From Pseudomonas sp. UBA4617 (GTDB taxonomy: Bacteria > Pseudomonadota > Gammaproteobacteria > Pseudomonadales > Pseudomonadaceae): a DNA stretch of 26,591 bases. The stretch covers positions 1 through 26,591 of the forward strand of contig NZ_DGIR01000051.1 in NCBI RefSeq assembly GCF_002386445.1. Reading direction: 5' to 3'. The notes under the pieces were generated by a model. The model did not search any database, was not told where the DNA came from, and saw only the letters and a program-made list of their open reading frames with translations. How positions within the stretch are numbered: the stretch's first letter is position 1; each line of letters opens with the position of its first letter. This document shows positions 14,099 through 21,557 of this stretch, piece by piece. Both the position numbers and the translations under genes were made by a program.

Positions 14099-15763
14099 TC
14101 AGTGCGATACAGCGCCCGATGCCCCCAGGCCGGTCTGCGAACGCACGAACTGCGGGAAGAACAGCGCACGCTCGTCTTCAGCAGCCTTGGACTTGTCGGT
14201 GATCGAGAAGAACCAGATACCCACGAAGGCGATCAGCATCGAGAACAACGCCGGATACTCGTATGGGTAGATCGGCTTCTCGTGGCCGAGGATCTGTACC
14301 CAGATGGTCGGGCCGAGGATCATCAGCGTGACCGCACTGACCAGGCCCAGCCAGCCGCCGATCATGGCGCCACGGGTGGTCAGCTTCTTCCAGTACATCG
14401 AGAGCAGCAGTACCGGGAAGTTGCAGCTGGCGGCGATGGAGAATGCCAGGCCGACCATGAAGGCGATGTTCTGCTTCTCGAACAGGATGCCCAGGCCGAT
14501 CGCCAGCACGCCCAGGGCGACAGTGGTGATCTTCGACACGCGGATCTCGTCCTTGTCGTTGGCCTTGCCCTTGCGCCATACGCTGGCGTACAGGTCGTGG
14601 GATACCGCCGAGGCACCGGCGAGGGTGAGGCCGGCGACCACCGCCAGGATGGTGGCGAAAGCCACTGCCGAGATGAAGCCGAGGAACACGCTGCCACCCA
14701 CGGCATTGGCCAGGTGCACCGCTGCCATGTTGTTGCCACCCAGCAGGGCGCCGGCGGCATCCTTGAAGTCCGGGTTGGTGCTGACCAGCAGGATGGCGCC
14801 AAAGCCGATGATGAAGGTCAGGATGTAGAAGTAGCCGATGAAACCGGTGGCATACAGCACGCTCTTGCGCGCTTCCTTGGCGTCACCGACGGTGAAGAAG
14901 CGCATCAGGATATGCGGCAGGCCGGCGGTACCGAACATCAGTGCCAGGCCCAGCGAGAAGGCCGAGATCGGGTCCTTGACCAGGCCACCCGGGCTCATGA
15001 TCGCTTCGCCCTTGGCGTGCACCTTGATCGCTTCGGAGAACAGCGTGTTGAAGTCGAAGCCCACGTGCTTCATCACCATCAACGCCATGAAGCTGGCCCC
15101 GGACAGCAGCATCACCGCCTTGATGATCTGTACCCAGGTGGTGGCCAGCATGCCGCCGAACAGTACGTACAGGCACATCAGGATACCGACCAGGACCACC
15201 GCTACGTGGTAGTCCAGGCCGAACAGCAGCTCGATCAGCTTGCCGGCACCGACCATCTGCGCGATCAGGTAGAACGCTACCACGACCAGCGAACCGGAGG
15301 CCGACAGGGTGCGGATCTCCTTCTGCCCGAGGCGGTACGAGGCCACGTCGGCAAAGGTGTACTTGCCCAGGTTGCGCAGGCGTTCGGCGATCAGGAAGAG
15401 GATGATCGGCCAGCCGACCAGGAAGCCGATCGAGTAGATCAGGCCATCGTAGCCCGAAGTGAACACCAGCGCGGAAATGCCCAGGAACGAGGCCGCCGAC
15501 ATGTAGTCACCGGCAATTGCCAGGCCATTCTGGAAACCTGTGATCTTGCCGCCTGCGGCGTAGTAGTCGGAAGCCGACTTGTTACGCTTGGAAGCCCAGT
15601 AGGTAATGCCGAGGGTAAAGGCGACGAAGGCCACGAACATGGCAATGGCGGACACGTTCAGTGGTTGTTTCTGCACCTCGCCGGTCAGGGCATCGGCGGC
15701 CCACACGGCGGGTGCGAAGGCGCCGCAGGCCAGTACGGCCATGGTTTTGGCATGTCGAATCAT
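14099..15763 (-). CDS. actP: Cation/acetate symporter ActP
   Basis: A 554-residue sodium:solute symporter family protein with about 13 transmembrane helices plus an N-terminal signal-like segment (ending AVWA near residue 22). ActP takes up acetate and other short monocarboxylates across the inner membrane. Typical segments are FVAFTLGITYWASKR, SASDYYAAGG, FQNGLAIAGDYMSAASFLG and the GTAGLPHILMRFFTV signature. It overlaps the upstream yjcH gene by four bases (ATGA), so the two are translationally coupled, as in the usual acs-yjcH-actP arrangement; no acs gene is nearby here. Expression is probably governed from the yjcH leader, where a Crc/Hfq-type motif is visible. Confidence 0.93.
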   Translation of the reverse strand: MIRHAKTMAVLACGAFAPAVWAADALTGEVQKQPLNVSAIAMFVAFVAFTLGITYWASKRNKSASDYYAAGGKITGFQNGLAIAGDYMSAASFLGISALVFTSGYDGLIYSIGFLVGWPIILFLIAERLRNLGKYTFADVASYRLGQKEIRTLSASGSLVVVAFYLIAQMVGAGKLIELLFGLDYHVAVVLVGILMCLYVLFGGMLATTWVQIIKAVMLLSGASFMALMVMKHVGFDFNTLFSEAIKVHAKGEAIMSPGGLVKDPISAFSLGLALMFGTAGLPHILMRFFTVGDAKEARKSVLYATGFIGYFYILTFIIGFGAILLVSTNPDFKDAAGALLGGNNMAAVHLANAVGGSVFLGFISAVAFATILAVVAGLTLAGASAVSHDLYASVWRKGKANDKDEIRVSKITTVALGVLAIGLGILFEKQNIAFMVGLAFSIAASCNFPVLLLSMYWKKLTTRGAMIGGWLGLVSAVTLMILGPTIWVQILGHEKPIYPYEYPALFSMLIAFVGIWFFSITDKSKAAEDERALFFPQFVRSQTGLGASGAVSH

Positions 15764-16071
15764 TGTTGCGCCTCCTTCAGGATGGCCTTGTTCAGCTCAT
15801 CGAACTCGCCATTGGCGCGGCGCACGTAGATGGCGGTGAGCACGAATGCCGAGACGATCAGGCCGACGCCCAGGGGAATGCCCCAGGTAATCGAGGAGTC
15901 CGGGCTGAGCTTGGTGCCCAGGATCTGCGGACCGTAGGCGATCAGGAGGATGAAGGCGCAGTACAGGCCGAGCATGATCGCCGAGAGAATCCAGGCGAAC
16001 CGTTCGCGCTTGGTGACCAGCTCCTTGAAACGGGGACTGTTTTGTATCGAGAGGTAAATGCTGTCGTTCAT
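15760..16071 (-). CDS. yjcH: DUF485 inner-membrane protein YjcH
   Basis: A 103-residue DUF485 protein with two predicted transmembrane helices (about residues 27-46 and 64-82) and hydrophilic ends. It is the standard partner gene of actP and is thought to assist the permease, although its exact role is not established. Recognisable features are the NSPRFKELVTKRERFAW start and IYVRRANGEFDELN after the second helix. SD AGGA precedes the ATG at 16071. The bases between it and the start form an A-rich Crc/Hfq-like site. Overlap of four bases with actP shows one operon. Confidence 0.9.
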   Translation of the reverse strand: MNDSIYLSIQNSPRFKELVTKRERFAWILSAIMLGLYCAFILLIAYGPQILGTKLSPDSSITWGIPLGVGLIVSAFVLTAIYVRRANGEFDELNKAILKEAQQ

Positions 16072-16078
16072 TGTTTTT
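16071..16078 (-). promoter_or_regulatory. Crc/Hfq catabolite-repression motif at yjcH start
   Basis: On the minus strand the sequence AAAAACAA, ending in the A of the ATG, is an exact AAnAAnAA motif. In Pseudomonas this is the target by which Hfq and Crc block translation of genes for non-preferred carbon sources. The position, between SD and start codon, is typical. Acetate uptake is a plausible target. Confidence 0.65.
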
Positions 16079-16189
16079 GTCCTAGCAGCACAGATAGGGG
16101 GCGGAACCCACGACCCCTACTTTATGCGGCTGTCGGACGCCAACCAGACGACCTTAGTCTTAGATGAAACGGTGTTTTACCAAATCGGT

Positions 16190-16219
16190 AAAAAAAAACG
16201 GGGCCGCTATGCGGCCCCG
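16190..16219 (-). terminator. Rho-independent terminator of the betX-like gene
   Basis: On the minus strand a nine-base-pair stem CGGGGCCGC / GCGGCCCCG with a three-base loop is followed by nine Us (nine As at 16190-16198 on the plus strand). It begins 12 bases after the stop at 16232. Confidence 0.93.
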
Positions 16220-16231
16220 GGATTCCGGCAT

Positions 16232-17092
16232 TTACTTGCCGGTCCACTCCTTCACCCGATCAGGGTGCTTGGCCACCCAGTCCTTGGCCGCCGCTTCAGG
16301 CTTGGCCCCTTCCTGGATCGCCAGCATCACCTCACCGATCTCGTCCTTCGATTGCCAGCTGAACTTCTTCAGGAACTCCGCCACTTCCGGCGCCTTGGAC
16401 GCCAGCTCCTTGCTGCCGATGCTGTTCACGGTTTCAGCAGCGCCATACACGCCTTTGGGGTCTTCGAGGAACTTCAGCTTCCACTTGGCGAACATCCAGT
16501 GCGGTACCCAGCCGGTCACCGCGATCGACTGCTGCTTGTTATAGGCACGGCCCAGTTCTGCCGTCATCGCCGCACCGGAGCTGGCCTGCAGCTTGTAGCC
16601 GGTCAGGTCGTAGTCCTTGATGGCCTGCTCGGTTTTCAGCATCACGCCGGAGCCGGCGTCGATGCCGACGATCTTCTGCTTGAAGGTGTCGTCGGTCTTG
16701 AGGTCGGCGATGCTCACCGCCTTGACGTACTCGGGGACGATCAGGCCGATCTTGGCGTCCTTGAAGTTCGGGCCGTAATCGACCACGTTGTCCTTGTTCT
16801 TGGCCCAGTATTCACCATGGGTCACCGGCAACCAGGCCGACAACATGGCATCAAGCTTGCCGGTGGCCACGCCCTGCCACATGATCCCGGTGGCCACAGC
16901 CTGCAGCTTCACGTCATAGCCGAGCTTCTGCTTGATCACTTCGGCGGCCACGTTGGTGGTTGCCACGCTGTCGGCCCAACCATCCACGTAACCAATGCTT
17001 ACTTCTTTTGCCATTGCCTGTGCAGCGCTCATGGCCATCACCAGGGCGGTGCCCACACCCAGGAAACGTCGCATTTTTCTCAAAGCAGCCAT
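16232..17092 (-). CDS. betX: Glycine betaine/choline-type ABC substrate-binding protein
   Basis: A 286-residue periplasmic binding protein of the ProX/OpuAC family with a Sec signal peptide (cleavage near AQAMA-KE, residue 28). It captures quaternary amines for uptake. Aromatic residues that could form the cation-binding cage include Trp39 (YVDGWADS), Trp72 (MWQG), Trp87 (AWLP), Tyr95/Trp96 and Trp195/Trp199 (GWVPHW). No permease or ATPase gene is beside it, so it is an orphan binding protein. The position next to actP/yjcH matches, as I recall it, the P. aeruginosa BetX locus, whose product uses the Cbc transporter core. Start ATG at 17092 has GAGGGG eight bases upstream; an in-frame TTG at 17095 and ATG at 17074 are less likely. 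Confidence 0.85.
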   Translation of the reverse strand: MAALRKMRRFLGVGTALVMAMSAAQAMAKEVSIGYVDGWADSVATTNVAAEVIKQKLGYDVKLQAVATGIMWQGVATGKLDAMLSAWLPVTHGEYWAKNKDNVVDYGPNFKDAKIGLIVPEYVKAVSIADLKTDDTFKQKIVGIDAGSGVMLKTEQAIKDYDLTGYKLQASSGAAMTAELGRAYNKQQSIAVTGWVPHWMFAKWKLKFLEDPKGVYGAAETVNSIGSKELASKAPEVAEFLKKFSWQSKDEIGEVMLAIQEGAKPEAAAKDWVAKHPDRVKEWTGK

Positions 17093-17289
17093 CAAAGCAT
17101 CCCCTCGTCAGGTCTAGGAGATTGCATCATCTTCCTGCAACACAAGGCGACCTGCTCCAACTGCGACCTGTACCTGCCCCATATGCGACAGCACTATGCC
17201 ATTAGCGCCATCACCCAGCGCCGAACTGCGCGATCCTTGCATGCCAAAGGTTTGGCGCCGGGCTACTATCTACCCTTTTGCGCCTGACG

Positions 17290-18873
17290 ATGGACCGCCC
17301 GATGCCCCGTTCTGCCCACCTGCTGCCGTTGTACCTGCTTGCCTGCCTGCTTGCCCTGGCCGCGCTGGGAGGGCTCTGGTACGGGCTCGGCAAGCCGGTG
17401 CAACTGCCCGACGCCGCCAGCCCGACGCACAAGCTGCAATGCGCCTCGTACACACCGTTCGACAAGGATCAGTCGCCCTACGACCGCCCGTTCCGCCTGC
17501 GCCCGGCACGCATGGACGCCGACCTGGCGTTGCTCGCCGAGCGATTCCAGTGCATCCGCACCTATTCCCAGACCGGTCTTGAGGCAATTCCGGCACTGGC
17601 CCGCAAACATGGGCTGAAGGTGATGCTGGGCGCCTGGGTCAACGCCCACCCGGCCGACACCGAGAAGGAAATCGAGCTGCTGATCGCCGCCGCCAACGCC
17701 AACCCCGACGTGGTCAGCGCGGTGATCGTCGGCAACGAGACGCTGCTGCGCAAAGAGGTAACCGGCGCCCAGCTGGCCAGACTGATCGTCCGGGTGAAAA
17801 GCCAGGTGCAGGTACCGGTGACCTACGCCGATGTCTGGGAGTTCTGGCTGCAGCACCCGCAAGTGGCGCCGGCAGTGGACTTCCTGACCATCCACCTGCT
17901 GCCGTACTGGGAAGATGACCCGCGCGGCATCGATCAGGCCCTGGCCCACGTCGCCGATGTGCGTCGGCTGTTCGGCACGCGCTTCGCGCCCAAGGACATC
18001 GTCATCGGTGAAACCGGCTGGCCCAGCGAAGGCCGTCAGCGCGAGACGGCGGTGCCGAGCCGGGTCAACGAGGCGCGTTTCATTCGCGGCTTCGTCGCCA
18101 TGGCGCAGAGCAATGGTTGGTCCTACAACCTGATCGAGGCGTTCGACCAGCCCTGGAAACGCGCCAACGAGGGGGCGGTCGGCGGCTACTGGGGGCTTTA
18201 CGATGCCGAGCGGCAGGACAAGGGCGTGCTCGAAGGGCCGGTGAGCAACTTGCCGCAGTGGCCGCAGTGGTGGCTGGCCAGCGCCTTGCTGGCGGCAGTC
18301 ATGCTGATGTTCGCCGGGCGCCCCGCCACCCCGAGCGCAGCCCTGCTGCTACCGCTACTGGCGGCATTGGGCGCAGCTTGCCTGGGGCTTTGGGGCGAGC
18401 TGATGCGCACCCATGCACGGTTTGCCGGGGAATGGCTGTGGGCGCTGTTGCTGGCGGGGCTGAACCTGCTGGTAATGGCCCATGTCATGCTGGCGCTGGC
18501 ACGGCGTGCGGGCTGGCGCGAGCGGCTGTGCGCCTGGCTGCAGGCACGCGCGGGCTGGCTGTTGCTGGCAGCTGGCTTTGCCGCCGCGGTGAGCCAGCTG
18601 GCAATGGTGTTCGATCCACGCTATCGCAGCTTCCCCAGCGCAGCGCTGGCCTTGCCGGCGCTGGTGTTCGCGCTATGGCCGGTACCGGCGCGGCGTGCGG
18701 AAGTGGCGTTGCTGGCGTTCATCGTGGGTGCCGGGGTGGCGCCGCAGTTGTTCGTGGAAGGGCTGGAGAACCAGCAGGCCTGGCTGTGGGCGCTGGTCAG
18801 TCTACTGATGACGGCAGCGTTGTGGCGGAGCTTGCGCATTACTCGCAAGGCCGCTCCTACAGGGGCCGTGTAG
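17290..18873 (+). CDS. Membrane-anchored GH17 beta-1,3-glucan hydrolase/transglycosylase
   Basis: A 527-residue protein with an N-terminal membrane anchor (about residues 11-32), a periplasmic glycoside hydrolase family 17 domain (about 48-320) and a C-terminal bundle of about six transmembrane helices (328-515). The GH17 catalytic glutamates are visible: acid/base Glu150 in VIVGNE and nucleophile Glu241 in IGETGWPSEG. Related proteobacterial GH17 proteins are beta-glucan-active, several being non-Leloir transglycosylases, so this enzyme may remodel periplasmic or cyclic beta-glucans; the substrate is not provable here. No glycosyltransferase domain is fused, unlike NdvB-type proteins. The start is uncertain (ATG 17290 or 17302). 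The last residues, KAAPTGAV, are encoded by a REP sequence. Confidence 0.82.
   Translation: MDRPMPRSAHLLPLYLLACLLALAALGGLWYGLGKPVQLPDAASPTHKLQCASYTPFDKDQSPYDRPFRLRPARMDADLALLAERFQCIRTYSQTGLEAIPALARKHGLKVMLGAWVNAHPADTEKEIELLIAAANANPDVVSAVIVGNETLLRKEVTGAQLARLIVRVKSQVQVPVTYADVWEFWLQHPQVAPAVDFLTIHLLPYWEDDPRGIDQALAHVADVRRLFGTRFAPKDIVIGETGWPSEGRQRETAVPSRVNEARFIRGFVAMAQSNGWSYNLIEAFDQPWKRANEGAVGGYWGLYDAERQDKGVLEGPVSNLPQWPQWWLASALLAAVMLMFAGRPATPSAALLLPLLAALGAACLGLWGELMRTHARFAGEWLWALLLAGLNLLVMAHVMLALARRAGWRERLCAWLQARAGWLLLAAGFAAAVSQLAMVFDPRYRSFPSAALALPALVFALWPVPARRAEVALLAFIVGAGVAPQLFVEGLENQQAWLWALVSLLMTAALWRSLRITRKAAPTGAV
18846..18873. repeat. REP core overlapping two gene ends
   Basis: AAGGCCGCTCCTACAGGGGCC is the central part of the local REP unit. 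It encodes the last residues of the GH17 protein on the plus strand and contains the TAG stop of the small membrane protein gene on the minus strand. Confidence 0.7.
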
Positions 18874-19234
18874 CCCCAGCGTCTCGCACCAACCGCAACC
18901 CCGCCAGTACCAGCGCAAACGTTGCAATGCTGGCGGTATACAGCACCAGCGCCGGCACCGCGAAGACCAGCCCCAGCAGTGCCAGCCACCAGCCACGACG
19001 GCCGCCGATGACCTGCGCCAGCAGCGCCAGCCCCAAACCGCTCCAGGCCATTACCTGGTAGTGAATGCCCAGCCCCAGCAACGACCGCACTTCACATTGC
19101 CAGTAAGCGGCCGGCAACGCGCACAGCTCCACCCACCGGCCATCCTCCATCAGCCCGTAGCGCACGCCATAGCTGGCCGCGAGCCACAGCCCCAGGCACA
19201 GCACCAGCACGGCAGCCGGCAGCGATCGAGACAT
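18857..19234 (-). CDS. Small membrane protein, unknown function
   Basis: A 125-residue protein with about four hydrophobic helices: roughly 6-24, 60-78, 85-103 and 104-115 (the last two merge in places). It has no motif I recognise. A cysteine-containing loop lies near ELCALPAAYWQCEV. The start is the ATG at 19234 behind GGAG six bases upstream; an in-frame TTG at 19246 would overlap that SD. The 3' end overlaps the convergent GH17 gene by 17 bases, and its last codons and TAG stop lie within a REP core, so the original C-terminus may have been different. Linkage to the GH17 gene may be functional or accidental. Confidence 0.7.
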   Translation of the reverse strand: MSRSLPAAVLVLCLGLWLAASYGVRYGLMEDGRWVELCALPAAYWQCEVRSLLGLGIHYQVMAWSGLGLALLAQVIGGRRGWWLALLGLVFAVPALVLYTASIATFALVLAGLRLVRDAGATRPL

Positions 19235-19424
19235 CCCGTTCTCCAATAGTGGTAATCGAAAGCATCCATGATCGCTGATGCCTGGTTGTAAGGCAAAATC
19301 ACCACCCTGCAGCTATGTTGCAGATAACAAGTACACAAAAGGCCACCACGCTTGGCAACTTTGCCCGGCCCGCTGTGGTCCTAGCCTGCACACTGCTCGA
19401 CCTTGCGTTCTTTTGGGGGATTAC

Positions 19425-20723
19425 ATGCTTCGATCTTTGCGCCTCGCTGCCTTGCTCGGCGGCCTGCTCATGGCTGTGGCCGCTTCGGCGCGAGATATCG
19501 ACGCCGCGAGCTATGGCTACCCCTTGACCAACCCGTTCGAGGCCACCATCGCCACAACGCCGCCGGACCAGCGCCCCACCCTGCCCGGTGATGACGAAAT
19601 CAACCAGTCCGACTACAGCCTCAACTTGCGCCCGGAGCGTGAGTTCAGCCTGCCCGACAACTTCTGGGCCGTGAAAAAGCTCAAGTACCGCCTGGCCCGT
19701 CAGGACCGCCAGGCTCCGTTGATCTTCATCATCGCCGGCACGGGCGCTCCCTACAGCAGCAGCATCAACGAATACCTGAAGAAGCTGTTCTACCAGGCCG
19801 GCTTCCATGTGGTGCAGCTGTCGTCACCTACCAGCTACGACTTCATGAGCGCTGCCTCACGCTTCGCCACCCCCGGCGTCAGCCAGGAAGATGCCGAAGA
19901 CCTGTACCGGGTGATGCAGGCGGTGCGTGCCCAGCACCCGCGCCTGCCGGTCAGTGACTTCTACCTTACCGGCTACAGCCTGGGTGCACTGGATGCGGCA
20001 TTTGTCAGCCACCTGGACGAAACCCGCCGCAGCTTCAATTTCAAGCGCGTGCTGCTGTTGAACCCGCCGGTCAACCTGTACACCTCGATCAACAACCTCG
20101 ACAAGCTGGTGCAAACCCAGGTCAAGGGCATCGACCGCAGTACCACGTTCTACGAGTTGATGCTGGCCAAGCTGACCCGCTACTTTCAAGAAAAGGGCTA
20201 CATCGACCTCAATGAAGCCCTGCTTTACGACTTCCAGCAGTCGCGCCAGCACCTGTCCAACGAACAGATGGCCATGCTGATCGGTACGTCGTTCCGCTTC
20301 TCCGCAGCCGACATCGCCTTCACCTCGGACCTGATCAACCGCCGCGGCCTGATCATTCCGCCGAAGTTCCCGATCACCGAGGGCAGCAGCCTCACGCCGT
20401 TCTTCAAGCGCGCCCTGCAGTGCGACTTCGACTGCTACATGACCGAGCAGGTCATCCCCATGTGGCGCGCCCGCACCGATGGCAACAGCATCCTCCAGCT
20501 GGTCAACCAGGTCAGCCTGTATGCCTTGGAAGACTACCTGCGCGGCAGCGACAAGATCGCCGTGATGCACAACGCCGACGACGTCATCCTCGGCCCGGGC
20601 GACATTGGTTTCCTGCGCAAGGTATTCGGCGACCGCCTGACCCTTTACCCCCACGGCGGCCATTGCGGCAACCTCAATTACCGCGTCAACAGTGACGCCA
20701 TGCTGGAGTTCTTCCGTGGTTAA
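19425..20723 (+). CDS. Secreted alpha/beta serine hydrolase (MlaA neighbour)
   Basis: A 432-residue protein with a signal peptide (MLRSLRLAALLGGLLMAVAASA, cleavage near residue 22), so probably periplasmic. It has an alpha/beta-hydrolase core. The oxyanion region is IIAGTGAPY (102-110); the nucleophile elbow is GYSLG with Ser185 (183-187). A candidate acid is Asp385/386 (HNADDVIL), and a candidate histidine is His413 (PHGGHCG). The substrate is unknown. The stop overlaps the mlaA start by eight bases, which implies translational coupling and suggests a lipid-related role such as an esterase or lipase in outer-membrane phospholipid turnover. The start at 19425 has GGGGGA upstream; the longer frame to 19278 lacks a signal peptide. 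I do not know a gene name. Confidence 0.8.
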   Translation: MLRSLRLAALLGGLLMAVAASARDIDAASYGYPLTNPFEATIATTPPDQRPTLPGDDEINQSDYSLNLRPEREFSLPDNFWAVKKLKYRLARQDRQAPLIFIIAGTGAPYSSSINEYLKKLFYQAGFHVVQLSSPTSYDFMSAASRFATPGVSQEDAEDLYRVMQAVRAQHPRLPVSDFYLTGYSLGALDAAFVSHLDETRRSFNFKRVLLLNPPVNLYTSINNLDKLVQTQVKGIDRSTTFYELMLAKLTRYFQEKGYIDLNEALLYDFQQSRQHLSNEQMAMLIGTSFRFSAADIAFTSDLINRRGLIIPPKFPITEGSSLTPFFKRALQCDFDCYMTEQVIPMWRARTDGNSILQLVNQVSLYALEDYLRGSDKIAVMHNADDVILGPGDIGFLRKVFGDRLTLYPHGGHCGNLNYRVNSDAMLEFFRG

Positions 20724-21540
20724 CAAACTCCTCTTCGCCACTGCCCTGTTCGCCGCCGGCCATGCGCTGGCTGCCGAAACCGCCCCGCGTGCCAGCGTGA
20801 TCGAGGCCGACCCGCAGGTCACCACCGCGCCGCTGACGCCGGAGTCCGACGGCTTCCTCGACCCGTTGCGCGAGTTGAAATTCAACCCGGGGCTGGACCA
20901 GCGCGAATTCGAACGTTCGACCCTGGAAGCGCTGAACGTGTACGACCCGCTGGAGTCGATCAACCGCCGTATCTACCACTTCAACTACCGCCTCGACCAA
21001 TGGGTGCTGCTGCCGCTGGTCAGCGGTTACCAGTACGTCACGCCGCGCTTCGTGCGCACTGGCGTGAGCAACTTCTTCAACAACCTGGGCGATGTGCCGA
21101 ACCTGTTCAACAGCGTGTTGCAGCTCAAGGCCAAGCGCTCGGCGGAGATCACCGCGCGGCTGATGTTCAACACCATCATTGGTGTAGGTGGGCTATGGGA
21201 TCCGGCGACCAGGATGGGCCTGCCGCGCCAGAGCGAGGACTTTGGCCAGACCCTGGGCTTCTATGGGGTGCCGGACGGCCCCTACCTCATGCTGCCGGTG
21301 CTGGGCCCGTCGAACCTGCGCGACACCACCGGGCTGGTGGTGGACTACGCCGGCGAGCAGGCAGTCAACTACCTGAACGTGGCCGAAGCCAGCAGCGACC
21401 ATCCGGAAATCTTTGCCCTGCGCGTGGTGGACAAGCGCTATACCACCAACTTCCGCTATGGCCAGCTGAACTCCCCATTCGAGTATGAAAAGGTCCGCTA
21501 TGTGTATACCCAGGCGCGCAAGCTGCAGATAGCCGAATAA
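20716..21540 (+). CDS. mlaA: MlaA/VacJ family outer-membrane lipid asymmetry protein
   Basis: A 274-residue MlaA protein. MlaA sits in the outer membrane and removes mislocalised phospholipids from the outer leaflet, passing them to the Mla pathway. The family core starts at YDPLESINRRIYHFN (76-90) and continues with SNFFNNLGDVPNLFN, then DFGQTLGFYG and GPYLMLPVLGPSN. The start is GTG at 20716, set by GGAG at 20705-20708. ATG at 20692 would have no signal peptide at its very N-terminus. Oddities: the signal peptide ends AAGHALA-A without a lipobox, and the protein has no cysteine at all, so it cannot be the lipoprotein that E. coli MlaA is. There is also a linker of about 50 residues before the core. 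Confidence 0.9.
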   Translation: MVNKLLFATALFAAGHALAAETAPRASVIEADPQVTTAPLTPESDGFLDPLRELKFNPGLDQREFERSTLEALNVYDPLESINRRIYHFNYRLDQWVLLPLVSGYQYVTPRFVRTGVSNFFNNLGDVPNLFNSVLQLKAKRSAEITARLMFNTIIGVGGLWDPATRMGLPRQSEDFGQTLGFYGVPDGPYLMLPVLGPSNLRDTTGLVVDYAGEQAVNYLNVAEASSDHPEIFALRVVDKRYTTNFRYGQLNSPFEYEKVRYVYTQARKLQIAE

Positions 21541-21557
21541 CATCCGTTCAGTCAGCA

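Noticed and set aside
16058..17287. A 409-codon plus-strand frame opposite the betX-like gene
   Set aside because: It runs through a strong terminator and a coding gene on the other strand and has no motifs.
19351..19365. TTGGCAACTTTGCC as a sigma-54 promoter for the hydrolase gene
   Set aside because: The distance between the GG and GC elements is too short for a -24/-12 promoter.
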